This document shows, piece after piece, positions 36,998 to 45,021 of a stretch of 64,000 bases of DNA. The DNA is from Cecembia sp. (lineage in GTDB: Bacteria > Bacteroidota > Bacteroidia > Cytophagales > Cyclobacteriaceae), in contig NZ_SLAP01000001.1 in assembly GCF_007126775.1 (NCBI RefSeq), positions 1 to 64,000 on the forward strand, read 5' to 3'. Each line of letters starts with the position of its first letter. The first letter of the stretch is position 1. The notes beneath the pieces were generated by a model that was given only the letters and a program-made list of their open reading frames with translations, did no database searches and was not told the origin of the DNA. The position numbers and the translations under genes are program-made.

Positions 36998-38059
36998 ATG
37001 AAATTCAAACCAGGAGTAAAATTCGGAGAAGAGCTTAAGGACCTTTTGGAATATGCAAAAGAGAGTGAATTTGCAATGCCGGCCGTCAATGTGATCAACA
37101 CCAGTACAGTAAATGCGGTATTGGAAACAGCAAAAAAAGTCAACTCTCCCGTGATCATACAATTTTCCAATGGAGGTGCTCAGTTTTATGCTGGAAAAGG
37201 TGCCGGGAATGAAAATCAGAAAGGTGCGATAGCAGGTGGCGTATCAGGAGCCTTACATGTGCATAGAATGGCCGAAATATATGGTGTTCCTGTTATACTC
37301 CATACAGACCATTGTGCCAAAAAACTGCTTCCATGGATTGACGGGCTTATGGAAGAAGGTAAAGCATATTACGCTGCCAATAAAAGGCCTTTATTTAGTT
37401 CACATATGCTTGACCTATCTGAAGAACCGGTTGAAGAGAATATAGAAATCTCTGTTGCTTACTTTAAGAAAATGAAAGCACTGGAAATGGGTATTGAAAT
37501 CGAACTTGGTATTACCGGGGGTGAGGAAGATGGTGTGGACAATACTGATGTTGACAGCTCTAAATTATATACGCAACCTGAGGAAGTAGCTTATGCATAC
37601 GAAAACTTGAAGGAAGTTGGAGATTTATTTACTGTGGCAGCCTCATTTGGGAATGTGCATGGAGTATATAAGCCTGGAAATGTAAGCCTTAAGCCTACTA
37701 TCCTTAAGGATTCCCAAGACTATATTTCTAAGAAATTCGGCACTGGTTCCAAGCCTGTATTTTTCGTGTTTCATGGTGGTTCAGGCTCAACTCTGGAAGA
37801 AATCAGAGAAGCAAATAGTTATGGGTCAATTAAAATGAACATAGATACAGATCAACAGTGGGCTTTTTGGGAAGGTGTAAAAAATTATTATAAATCCAAT
37901 GAAGGATACCTGCAAACCCAACTGGGTAATCCCGATGGTGCTGATAGTCCCAATAAAAAATACTATGATCCAAGAGTTTGGCTTAGAAAAGGGGAAGAAA
38001 ACTTTATTAAGAGATTGGAAATGGCCTTCGACATGCTTAATGCTGTGGGAAGAAACTGA
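36998..38059 (+). CDS. fbaA: Class II fructose-bisphosphate aldolase
   Basis: The 353-residue protein is of the FbaA (class IIA) type. It has PAVNVINTSTVNAVLETA, the zinc ligand in VILHTDHCAKKLLPWIDG, the acidic EIELGITGGEEDGVDNT, FGNVHGVYKPGNV and the phosphate-binding VFHGGSGSTLEEI with SIKMNIDTDQQWAF. It splits fructose 1,6-bisphosphate into DHAP and glyceraldehyde 3-phosphate in the cytoplasm. It lies only 17 bases after a secreted amylase gene, so a central glycolysis gene is tied to polysaccharide breakdown; a strong terminator follows. Confidence 0.97.
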   Translation: MKFKPGVKFGEELKDLLEYAKESEFAMPAVNVINTSTVNAVLETAKKVNSPVIIQFSNGGAQFYAGKGAGNENQKGAIAGGVSGALHVHRMAEIYGVPVILHTDHCAKKLLPWIDGLMEEGKAYYAANKRPLFSSHMLDLSEEPVEENIEISVAYFKKMKALEMGIEIELGITGGEEDGVDNTDVDSSKLYTQPEEVAYAYENLKEVGDLFTVAASFGNVHGVYKPGNVSLKPTILKDSQDYISKKFGTGSKPVFFVFHGGSGSTLEEIREANSYGSIKMNIDTDQQWAFWEGVKNYYKSNEGYLQTQLGNPDGADSPNKKYYDPRVWLRKGEENFIKRLEMAFDMLNAVGRN

Positions 38060-38081
38060 TTTAGAAATCAAGATATTCATC

Positions 38082-38110
38082 GAAAAAGTCACTGGGTCGG
38101 TGACTTTTTC
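38082..38110 (+). terminator. Terminator after fbaA
   Basis: GAAAAAGTCAC (38082-38092) and GTGACTTTTTC (38100-38110) are perfectly complementary around a seven-base loop, with a following ATTTTC. It lies 23 bases after the aldolase stop and 19 bases before the alpha-amylase start. Confidence 0.75.
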
Positions 38111-38128
38111 ATTTTCACTCAATCACCT

Positions 38129-39682
38129 ATGAGAAATCATTTTATCTTTATTTTTACTTTGTTGACAATTACAGTGTCCTGCTCTGATGGAGGGGGAAAA
38201 GAAGTAGAAAACCATTGGCCATATGCCGGAATTACCTATGAAATTTTCATTCAATCATTTTATGATTCTGACGGAGACGGAATAGGGGATATCAATGGGG
38301 TAATCAAAAAATTAGATCATGTCAAAGAATTGGGAGCCAATGCCATTTGGTTTATGCCCATCATGCCCTCACCCAGTTATCACAAATACGATGTTACGGA
38401 TTACAAAGCCATACATCCAGATTATGGCACCATGGATGATTTCAAGAAGCTTTTGGATGAGGCACATAAAAAAGACATCAAAATAGTGATCGACATGATC
38501 ATCAATCATACCAGTACAGAACATCCTTGGTTTCAGGAATCCAAGAAAAGTAGGGATAATCCTTTTAGGGATTATTATGTCTGGGCCCAAAAAGACACAA
38601 TTGCGGATTATATCAATAAGAAGACCATTACTTTGGACAGCGACAATATCAGGCAATGGCATGACCCAGGATTTGGTACTGACTACTATTACGGATTCTT
38701 TTATGGAGGCATGCCTGATCTGAACTTTGATAATCCGAAAGTCAGGGAAGAAATTTTTGAAATTGGAAGGTTTTGGTTAGAAGAAGTAGGAGTGGACGGA
38801 TTCAGGTTGGATGCTGCCAAACACATATTCCCAGACGATAGACCTGAAGATAACCATGCTTTTTGGAAGGAATTTAGAGATAGGATGACGGCTATTAAGC
38901 CAGATATTTATCTGGTGGGAGAGGTTTACGACAGGAAAGAAATTGTAGCGCCCTATCTACCAGGTCTTCCCGCTTTATTCAATTTTGATTTTCACTACAC
39001 GCTCATTGAATCCTATCAAAAAGAAGATGGGATGTTGTTGGCCAATAAACAAAAAGGTGTGCTTGATTTTTATTTGGATATTACCAAAGATTTTATTGAT
39101 GCTACTTTTTCTTCAAACCATGACCAGCCAAGACTTTTAAATTCCTTGGATGAAAATCCAAGGAAATTGAAGCAGGCCATTAATATTTTAATGACCATGC
39201 CAGGTGCACCTTATCTTTATTATGGTGAAGAAATCGGTATGTTGGGAAATAAGCCGGATGAGCATATCCGTGAGCCTTTTTTATGGGATATTAAAGCCAA
39301 TGATAAAGGCAGAACCAAATGGATTGAGCCTATCTATTCTATCGATGAAACCGTCACTCCATTGGCAATCCAAAAATCAATGAGTACCAGTTATTTCAAT
39401 CATTATAAAGAGATCATCAAACTCAGAAATAGTAATAGAGCTTTGGCTTTGGGAAATTTGGAGCTTTATGAAGGAGAATTACCCAAACCGGTGATGGCAT
39501 TTTTCAGAATGCACAAAAATCAGGATGTTTTTGTGGCGCATAACCTCAGTGATTTGGAAGTAAGATTGGAAGTACCTGAAGATTATCAGCACTTGATCTA
39601 CAATTATGGAATGGCTGAATTGGAAGGTAAGCAAGTGAAACTGCCAGCTTATGCATCTGTAGTCATAGAAAGGGAAGATTAA
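38129..39682 (+). CDS. GH13 alpha-amylase/alpha-glucosidase lipoprotein
   Basis: The 517-residue protein has a short lipoprotein signal (LLTITVSC, Cys18), so it is probably anchored in the envelope. The GH13 barrel is intact: YEIFIQSFYDSDGDGIGD (with a calcium-like loop), DMIINHTS, nucleophile Asp228 (VDGFRLDAAKH), acid/base Glu265 (YLVGEVYD) and Asp332 (FSSNHDQPR). The QSFYDSDGDGIGD block and the small size fit the alpha-glucosidase/oligo-1,6-glucosidase side of GH13. It should release glucose or maltose from oligosaccharides in the periplasm. A bidirectional terminator overlaps its stop codon. Confidence 0.94.
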   Translation: MRNHFIFIFTLLTITVSCSDGGGKEVENHWPYAGITYEIFIQSFYDSDGDGIGDINGVIKKLDHVKELGANAIWFMPIMPSPSYHKYDVTDYKAIHPDYGTMDDFKKLLDEAHKKDIKIVIDMIINHTSTEHPWFQESKKSRDNPFRDYYVWAQKDTIADYINKKTITLDSDNIRQWHDPGFGTDYYYGFFYGGMPDLNFDNPKVREEIFEIGRFWLEEVGVDGFRLDAAKHIFPDDRPEDNHAFWKEFRDRMTAIKPDIYLVGEVYDRKEIVAPYLPGLPALFNFDFHYTLIESYQKEDGMLLANKQKGVLDFYLDITKDFIDATFSSNHDQPRLLNSLDENPRKLKQAINILMTMPGAPYLYYGEEIGMLGNKPDEHIREPFLWDIKANDKGRTKWIEPIYSIDETVTPLAIQKSMSTSYFNHYKEIIKLRNSNRALALGNLELYEGELPKPVMAFFRMHKNQDVFVAHNLSDLEVRLEVPEDYQHLIYNYGMAELEGKQVKLPAYASVVIERED

Positions 39683-39709
39683 AAAAGGAGGCACTTTGCC
39701 TCCTTTTTT
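39681..39709. terminator. Bidirectional terminator between the alpha-amylase and pfkA genes
   Basis: AAAAAAGGAGGC (39681-39692) and GCCTCCTTTTTT (39698-39709) form a perfect 12-base stem with a five-base loop. Both flanks give a T run in the direction of reading, and both genes end within a few bases of it. Confidence 0.9.
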
Positions 39710-40694
39710 ACGTAGATAATATTTTTACGACCCTAAAGTCATATTCATCTACTTCCTTATTGCCAATTATCGCTTTTGCTATTGGTGTATATACTACTTT
39801 ATTATTGATTATACCTGCCATCACATCATATTTCCCTTGAAGTAAGCCTTCTACTGCCGCGACGCCTAATTTGCTTGCAAGCACCCTGTCCAAGGAAGAG
39901 GGTGCACCTCCGCGCTGTAAATGACCCAAAATGGTCACTTTGATGTCGTAGTAGGGGAGTTGTTTCTTGATTTTTTCTGCTATCTCCGCTGCACCGCCAC
40001 TTTTACCCCCTTCAGCAATTATCACAATATTGGACTGTTTCATGGCCTTGGTTCTTGCTTTAAGCCTCTCTACCAATCTTTCAATCGGCATTTTTTTCTC
40101 TGGGATCAAAGTGGCTGCTGCTGCACTACCTATGCCAGCATTGATGGCGATAAATCCAGCATCTCTGCCCATTACTTCTACAAAAAATAAACGGTCATGG
40201 GAGGTAGCTGTATCTCTGATTTTATCTATGGCCTGAATGGCCGTATTGCAGGCTGTATCAAATCCAACAGTGAGGTCTGTACCTGCAAGGTCGTTGTCAA
40301 TTGTTCCCGGAATGCCAATTGCGGGTATCCCGTATTCTTTGTAAAATAAATGGGCTCCAGTGAGTGAACCATCACCACCTATTACTACTAAGGCATCAAT
40401 TCCATGTTTTTTTAGATTTTCATAGGCTTTATTTCTACCCTCAGGGGTTCTAAAGTCCTGGCTTCTTGCAGATTTAAGGAAAGTTCCACCTCTTTCCAGA
40501 ATGTGACTGATATGTTTGGATTCCAGTTTTTTGATCTCGTTTTGGATCATTCCTTCATAACCCCTGTATACGCCATACATTTCCAGGTTATAAAAAAAGC
40601 CAGCCCTAACTGTAGCCCTAATGGCAGCATTCATTCCCGGAGCATCTCCGCCGGAAGTTAAAACCGCTATTTTTTTGATTGTCTTTATTTCCAT
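39708..40694 (-). CDS. pfkA: ATP-dependent 6-phosphofructokinase
   Basis: The 328-residue protein has the PfkA blocks: IAVLTSGGDAPGMNAAIRA, the ATP-type VVIGGDGSLTGA (GGDGS rather than the GGDDT of pyrophosphate enzymes), and the catalytic GIPGTIDNDLAGTD, where the Asp of IDND is the base. FFVEVMGRDAGFIA and LGHLQRGGAPSS are also present. It phosphorylates fructose 6-phosphate in glycolysis. It begins five bases after the stop of methylglyoxal synthase, so the two are one operon, convergent with the amylase/aldolase cluster. Confidence 0.97.
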   Translation of the reverse strand: MEIKTIKKIAVLTSGGDAPGMNAAIRATVRAGFFYNLEMYGVYRGYEGMIQNEIKKLESKHISHILERGGTFLKSARSQDFRTPEGRNKAYENLKKHGIDALVVIGGDGSLTGAHLFYKEYGIPAIGIPGTIDNDLAGTDLTVGFDTACNTAIQAIDKIRDTATSHDRLFFVEVMGRDAGFIAINAGIGSAAAATLIPEKKMPIERLVERLKARTKAMKQSNIVIIAEGGKSGGAAEIAEKIKKQLPYYDIKVTILGHLQRGGAPSSLDRVLASKLGVAAVEGLLQGKYDVMAGIINNKVVYTPIAKAIIGNKEVDEYDFRVVKILST

Positions 40695-40699
40695 GGAAT

Positions 40700-41077
40700 T
40701 TAAAGTCTTGTAGTCAATTGTAAAAACATCAAATGTGCTGCTGCTGGATTTGTTGCCAGCGGAATATTATGCACATCACAAATGCGCATGAGCATTTGTA
40801 CATCAGGTTCATGTGGATGTTTGTCTAATGGATCCCTAAAAAAAATCACCATTTCCAATTCTTTTTGTGCAGCCATAGATGCAATTTGAGCATCCCCGCC
40901 CAAAGGACCTGAAAGTAATCTCTGAACTTTGAAGCCAGCACGTTCAATATGTGAACCAGTTGTGCCGGTAGCGACCAGTTGAATCTGCGCATGATTCAAT
41001 TGGTCTTTAAAGCCGCTTAAAAAATGAACCATGTCGGCCTTTTTTCCATCATGGGCGATTAAGGCAATTTTCATCAT
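40700..41077 (-). CDS. mgsA: Methylglyoxal synthase
   Basis: This 125-residue protein carries IALIAHDGKKADMV (active-site His), ATGTTGSHI (phosphate-binding loop), LLSGPLGGDAQIA (catalytic Asp) and FFRDPLDKHPHEPDVQML (His/Asp pair). It converts DHAP to methylglyoxal and phosphate, a bypass that relieves phosphorylated-sugar build-up. Two Mets open the frame; either start at 41077 or 41074 is possible. It is the first gene of a two-gene operon with pfkA and sits near the aldolase that makes its substrate, consistent with balancing glycolytic flux during glucan use. Confidence 0.96.
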   Translation of the reverse strand: MMKIALIAHDGKKADMVHFLSGFKDQLNHAQIQLVATGTTGSHIERAGFKVQRLLSGPLGGDAQIASMAAQKELEMVIFFRDPLDKHPHEPDVQMLMRICDVHNIPLATNPAAAHLMFLQLTTRL

Positions 41078-41299
41078 GTTTAATAGGTTTGAATTCGAAA
41101 GTTAGGAAATTTTAAACATTTCCCTTAATAAAGCTGCATGTAATCTGTATAATTTTTAATCTATAACCATTGAATATTCGGGAAATTTAGGTTTCAAAAT
41201 CAATTATTTTTAAAAATCCCTAAATACTTTGATTAAAAATTATTTTTATGAAGTTTTTATTTAAATTTGAAAATCATTTCAACTAAACTATATTCAAGT

Positions 41300-41713
41300 A
41301 TGAGCTTAATTAAGGAATTTAAAGAATTCGCAGTCAAAGGTAATGTTATCGATTTGGCTGTTGCCGTTATCATTGCCGGTGCTTTTGGAAAGATTGTTTC
41401 TTCTTTTGTCAATGACATTATTATGCCACCACTTGGTGTGCTTTTAGGAGGAGTTGACTTTAAGGATCTTGTATTTATTGTTCAAGAGGCTACTGTCTCT
41501 GCAGCTGGAGAGGAGATTGAAGCAGTTACTCTTAATTATGGTAATTTTATCCAAAATGTCGTAGACTTTTTAATTATTGCTTTTGTTATTTTTATGGCCA
41601 TCAAAGGAATTAATTCGGCCAAAAAGAAAAAAGAAGAGGCGCCAGCTGCACCACCGGCACCACCAAAGTCTGAAGTACTTTTAGAAGAAATAAGAGATTT
41701 ATTAAAAAAATAA
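41300..41713 (+). CDS. mscL: Large-conductance mechanosensitive channel
   Basis: The ATG at 41300 ([20 protein letters not shown]) is the conserved MscL start; upstream in-frame codons from 41267 precede it. The 137-residue protein has TM1 ([21 protein letters not shown]), a periplasmic loop, TM2 ([16 protein letters not shown]) and a charged C-terminal helix ([15 protein letters not shown]) after a proline/alanine linker. It forms a pentameric emergency valve against hypo-osmotic shock. Stand-alone gene with its own terminator. Confidence 0.97.
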   Translation: MSLIKEFKEFAVKGNVIDLAVAVIIAGAFGKIVSSFVNDIIMPPLGVLLGGVDFKDLVFIVQEATVSAAGEEIEAVTLNYGNFIQNVVDFLIIAFVIFMAIKGINSAKKKKEEAPAAPPAPPKSEVLLEEIRDLLKK

Positions 41714-41724
41714 ACCGTAAAAAT

Positions 41725-41759
41725 AAAAAAGGCTGAATTCAATGAATTCAGCCTTTTTT
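41725..41759 (+). terminator. Terminator of mscL
   Basis: AAAAAAGGCTGAATTC (41725-41740) and GAATTCAGCCTTTTTT (41744-41759) form a perfect 16-base stem with a three-base loop and a T run. The T run also forms part of the left copy of a possible 8-base target duplication for the element that follows. Confidence 0.9.
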
Positions 41760-41761
41760 AA

Positions 41762-41980
41762 TCTGACTATTCGGAATGTTGCACGTATCAATCGGAGGGC
41801 CCTGGCAAGCTCGGCCATCTGGACTTAAATAAATACTTGAGGGAGGGAAGAAATGCGGTGAAGCCGCATTTCTTCCCTCCCTCCTCCGATTCCCCAAAAC
41901 TAAAACCCGTTCCCCGAGCTTGCCGAGGGGCGCTTTAAGCGAATTTAATTCTACTACGGGTAAGATGACGGATACTCAGA
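41762..41980. repeat. Fold-back (MITE-like) element 1, non-coding, about 219 bp
   Basis: Three nested inverted repeats share one centre. The outer ends match at 21 of 28 positions (41760-41787 against 41955-41982), with terminal TCTGA and TCAGA. The middle arms GGCAAGCTCGG (41804-41814) and CCGAGCTTGCC (41914-41924) are perfect. The inner hairpin has perfect 20-base arms (41839-41858 and 41864-41883) around a five-base loop. A fourth pair, ATCGGAGG (41791-41798) and CCTCCGAT (41883-41890), crosses these. TTTTTTAA occurs directly outside both ends (41754-41761 and 41981-41988), possibly a target duplication. No open reading frame of note lies inside. The GC-rich core stands out from the flanks. 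Confidence 0.6.
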
Positions 41981-42030
41981 TTTTTTAATTTATTCCAACA
42001 TTTTTTATGGATTTCATCAAAATATTTGAA

Positions 42031-42483
42031 TTAGTTTTTGCCTCCACCACCTCTTGTTCGACCCTGTTGCATTCGGTATACCTGTCTAGTAAAGTCCCTG
42101 TTTACACTTCCCAGTTTTACAGCTTGGGAGGGAGTAATTACCTCTTGGATATCTTTCATAAACTGTTTTTCTTTTGCAAGCATTTTTTCCTGAATCTCAA
42201 ACCTTTGCCCTATGATTGCTAAGGCCCTTTCATCAGCCAGTTCCTTGTTGGCATCTCGGTTCAAGGAAGACATCTCTTCCATCATCTTCATGCGGTCTTC
42301 CCTATATAGGTTATATAAAGGCCAAAATTTTTCCGCCTGAGCAGGTTTAAGGTCCAATCTATTCGTGATGAATGCTACTCTGGCTGATTCCAATTTTTCT
42401 TGATCATATTGCTGCCCGGTTCTTTGGCCATATGCTAAAACGGAAAATCCAATGAACACCAGAATTAAACTTAATTTTCTCAT
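42031..42483 (-). CDS. Spy/CpxP-like periplasmic protein of an ECF sigma operon
   Basis: I start at the Met at 42483 (MRKLSLILVFIGFSVLAYGQ), a clean signal peptide. The mature part is almost wholly helical and charged, with NRLDLKPAQAEKFWPLYNLYR followed later by EVITPSQAVKLG. This is the same L-x-P-x-Q-x-x-x-F-W/I arrangement seen in Spy/CpxP-like and LTxxQ-type proteins. A Gly-rich tail (GRTRGGGGKN) ends it. In this phylum such genes commonly close operons of an ECF sigma factor and its membrane regulator, as here. A periplasmic stress sensor or chaperone role is inferred. Confidence 0.8.
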   Translation of the reverse strand: MRKLSLILVFIGFSVLAYGQRTGQQYDQEKLESARVAFITNRLDLKPAQAEKFWPLYNLYREDRMKMMEEMSSLNRDANKELADERALAIIGQRFEIQEKMLAKEKQFMKDIQEVITPSQAVKLGSVNRDFTRQVYRMQQGRTRGGGGKN

Positions 42484-42495
42484 TTTTTCTTGCAA

Positions 42496-42870
42496 TTAAT
42501 ACCAAATATTATTTTCTAAATCATCTAATTCCCAATCATAATCACTCCATTCATTCCTGATGATCTCGTCTAATATGGAGTTGGGGTTCTCTGCCAACAT
42601 CAAGATATCTTCTGCTTGCCAATAATCTGAATTGATGTATACATCAATTTCCTGCTGTAAGCCAGAAAAAGCAGTAAAATTTGGTTCGGAAGTTTGATTT
42701 ATAAAATAGACCGCAAATCCCAGAACTACTATTGCCGCAGCTGCATACCTTTTGAATAAGCTGATTTGCCTTACTTTCTCCCCCTCGTACCGCGACACTA
42801 TGGTTTCTTGGAGCCCATCAAAATAATTATCTGGGGTTTTGAATATTTCTTTTTTACTAAATTTTTCCAT
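42496..42870 (-). CDS. Single-span membrane protein, probable anti-sigma factor
   Basis: The Met at 42870 (MEKFSKKEIFKTPDNYFDGL) is preferred over 42888. The 124-residue protein has a cytoplasmic N-terminus with the PDNYFDGLQETI motif that recurs in sigma-linked membrane proteins of Bacteroidota, one membrane span (about 44-60, AAAAIVVLGFAVYFI) and an acidic, tryptophan-containing periplasmic tail (EWSDYDWELDDLENNIWY). No zinc-binding anti-sigma motif is present. Its place 35 bases after the sigma gene supports the role; sequence alone does not prove it. Confidence 0.75.
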   Translation of the reverse strand: MEKFSKKEIFKTPDNYFDGLQETIVSRYEGEKVRQISLFKRYAAAAIVVLGFAVYFINQTSEPNFTAFSGLQQEIDVYINSDYWQAEDILMLAENPNSILDEIIRNEWSDYDWELDDLENNIWY

Positions 42871-42905
42871 AATACAATATTTAGACAATTATGAACGCTT
42901 ATGGT

Positions 42906-43469
42906 TTATTCCGACCGCAGTTCATTTTCCAATTTTTTAACAGCATGATGGTAAGATGCCTTGAGGGAACCTATTGAAGTGTCTGTTATTTTACTGATTT
43001 CATCGTAACTGAGGTCCTCAAAATATTTCAGGTTAAAGACCAATCGCTGCTTATCCGGTAAACTTAAGATGGCTTTTTGCAGTTTCCTTTCTATTTCTTC
43101 TCCTGCTATCAATGGAGAGGAATCTACATAATTTTTCATAACTGCCTCATGGTCTTCTATGTTAAAAAAGAATCTCTTTTTCTTTTTCGCGAGAAAGTTG
43201 AGGCTTTCATTGGTGGCTATTCGATAAAGCCAAGTAAACAAGGAAGCGTTGCCCTGAAATTTATGGATATTCTTAAATGCTTTTATGAAAGTGATCTGGG
43301 TAAGATCATCAGCATCTTCATGGATAATTACCATTTTTCTAATGACTGCATAGACTTTTTTCTGATACAATTCAATCAATTGACGGAATCCCATTTCTCT
43401 AGTTCCTGGGTTTTGGAGTCGCGTCAAAAGTTGTTTATCACTTATTACTGTCATGTTCTTCTTTGACAT
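42906..43469 (-). CDS. ECF-type RNA polymerase sigma factor
   Basis: The 187-residue protein has sigma region 2 (LIELYQKKVYAVIRKMV, DADDLTQITFIKAFKNIHKF, LFTWLYRIATNESLNF) and region 4 (LPDKQRLVFNLKYFEDLSYDEISKITD, GSLKASYHHAVKKLE). There is no region 3 or 1, as in ECF factors. A second Met at 43454 (MTVISDKQLL) is an equally good start. It heads an operon with a membrane anti-sigma-like protein and a Spy-like protein. Element 2 begins only 28 bases upstream of the start, so its promoter lies within or beyond that element. Confidence 0.93.
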   Translation of the reverse strand: MSKKNMTVISDKQLLTRLQNPGTREMGFRQLIELYQKKVYAVIRKMVIIHEDADDLTQITFIKAFKNIHKFQGNASLFTWLYRIATNESLNFLAKKKKRFFFNIEDHEAVMKNYVDSSPLIAGEEIERKLQKAILSLPDKQRLVFNLKYFEDLSYDEISKITDTSIGSLKASYHHAVKKLENELRSE

Positions 43470-43496
43470 GAAAAATAGGGAAAGGTTTAATGCTTA

Positions 43497-43718
43497 AACC
43501 CGAAATATGCATTAGAAATATTACATCAAGGCGCACAAGTTATTACGAGCTCATTAGCTGCGGCGGGCAGAATCAATCACTTCGTTGCATTTAGCTCTCT
43601 CACCATCTCATACGTACAGGATGGTGAGAGAGCTAAATGCTTGATTCTTTTGCGTTTTGAATTCTTCCCCATATTCATTGGGACAGGCTACGACGAATCC
43701 TAATGCATAATCCGGGTT
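43497..43718. repeat. Fold-back (MITE-like) element 2, non-coding, about 222 bp
   Basis: The ends are inverted repeats matching at 17 of 19 positions (43497-43515 against 43700-43718). Inside them AGAATCAA (43569-43576) pairs with TTGATTCT (43641-43648), and the centre is a perfect 21-base hairpin (43587-43607 with 43620-43640) around a 12-base loop containing TACGTA. Length and nested layout match element 1, although the sequences differ. No reading frame of note lies inside. It fills most of the 303-base gap between the sigma gene and the universal stress protein gene. Confidence 0.6.
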
Positions 43719-43748
43719 AAATGGATTCCTTAATTATCTTAAATAAAA

Positions 43749-43768
43749 AAAGCGGGATATCCCGCTTT
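43749..43768 (-). terminator. Terminator of the universal stress protein gene
   Basis: AAAGCGGGAT and ATCCCGCTTT form a perfect 10-base palindrome four bases after the stop at 43773. On the minus strand it is followed by a T run. Confidence 0.85.
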
Positions 43769-43772
43769 GATT

Positions 43773-44696
43773 TTATATTTCTAAGATATAATCCAATATT
43801 CCCGCATTTTTGCCTTTCGGCCTGGTGACCAATAAGGGGAACTCATCATTTAGCTGGATCAAGCGCTCTGCCATGCTTCCAATAAATAAAGCTGTAGCGG
43901 CTGTCCTTCCCTTGGCACCAATAATGATCGCATCCGCATTGATTTCCTTGGCCTTGGCCAAAATATCCTCTACAGGGTCATCATCCTCATCCTGGGTATA
44001 TACAGGCGTAATATTGATGTTTTTAGTGTCTATTTTTCGAATAAATTTTTTGAAATTGATCTCCGCATGCATTTTCATGATTTCTGTAAATTCCTCATAA
44101 CTCTTACCTGTAAAATGGTATCCGGAGGGTACAGTGAAAACATTCTGACATACGATTTCAGTTTTCTTTCCGTATTTTTCAGCAATTAAAATTGCCTCTT
44201 CCATCGCATCTTTTGAATAATCGGAAAAATCGGAAGGCACCAGCAACCGATCAATTTTTGGACTGGCATTCTCAGGAATTATCAGCAAAGAACAACTGGC
44301 TCTTCTAGCCAATCGCTGGGAAATCACTCCTGTTCCAGGTAGATTCACTTTTCTGCCTATCAGGATCATATCTGCAGATTTTTCATGTGCCAATTTTAAC
44401 ACCTTTTTAGAAAGTTGACCCTCCTTCACAATAAAAGAAAACTCAATATCTTCCTTAGAAACAAAGTTTTTCTCTACTGTCTCTTTCATCTGTGATCTTC
44501 TTTCTTCCACCATGTTTTCTATTAAACTGGGAAATTCACTGAGGACCTCCTTTGGAATATTGAGGTTCCTTATGACATTGGTGAAATAGATTTTTTTGGT
44601 CTGATTGGCATTTGCAATAAAAGAGGCAAACCTAACCAATGTTTCATCCAAGGATGTTTGGTCCAAACAAACAATTAGCTTTTTGATTTGATACAT
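43773..44696 (-). CDS. Universal stress protein with two UspA domains
   Basis: The 307-residue protein has two UspA domains. The first (about 1-145) has VCLDQTSLDETLVRFASF and a partial glycine motif (LIGRKVNLPGTGVISQRLA). The second (about 150-300) has LLVPSDFSDYSKDAMEEA and the complete ATP-binding signature IIGAKGRTAATALFIGSMAERL. It has its own candidate promoter and a strong terminator. It is cytoplasmic; its role is stress adaptation by inference. It differs from the other Usp in the window (7027-7830), where the first domain keeps the signature. Confidence 0.93.
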   Translation of the reverse strand: MYQIKKLIVCLDQTSLDETLVRFASFIANANQTKKIYFTNVIRNLNIPKEVLSEFPSLIENMVEERRSQMKETVEKNFVSKEDIEFSFIVKEGQLSKKVLKLAHEKSADMILIGRKVNLPGTGVISQRLARRASCSLLIIPENASPKIDRLLVPSDFSDYSKDAMEEAILIAEKYGKKTEIVCQNVFTVPSGYHFTGKSYEEFTEIMKMHAEINFKKFIRKIDTKNINITPVYTQDEDDDPVEDILAKAKEINADAIIIGAKGRTAATALFIGSMAERLIQLNDEFPLLVTRPKGKNAGILDYILEI

Positions 44697-44722
44697 TTTT
44701 TCAATAGTGCCTTTTGATGGTG

Positions 44723-44730
44723 CAAAATTA
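44723..44730 (-). promoter_or_regulatory. Candidate -7 box (TAATTTTG) of the universal stress protein gene
   Basis: On the minus strand TAATTTTG matches TAnnTTTG and ends 26 bases before the start codon at 44696. No TTG at the expected -33 spacing is seen. From here to 45021 I see no gene; an inverted repeat TGGGAATA/TATTCCCA lies at 44977-45000. Confidence 0.4.
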
Positions 44731-45021
44731 ATGATAATATCAATGAATACGTGAATTTTGTAGAATAATATTTTGGTTGAATCGGTTTTCTTTTCAAATA
44801 TTCAGTTATTTATTCTGTGAATTTGACATTTTAACAGGAGAAAAATAAGCCCATATCATAAAGTAGTTCTTTTTTGTATAGACTGGCAGAGGCAAGCAAA
44901 GAAAATATGGCCTACGTAAAACCTCAATCATTAAATTCCTAATTTTCAACACTTAAGCGCGTCTTAAGGATTTTATTGGGAATATCCTTTCTTATTCCCA
45001 ACGATAAGGATTTATTATCCG

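Noticed and set aside
41839..41883. The 20-base hairpin read as a rho-independent terminator
   Set aside because: No T run follows in either direction, mscL already has a perfect terminator 80 bases earlier, and the hairpin is nested in longer inverted repeats.
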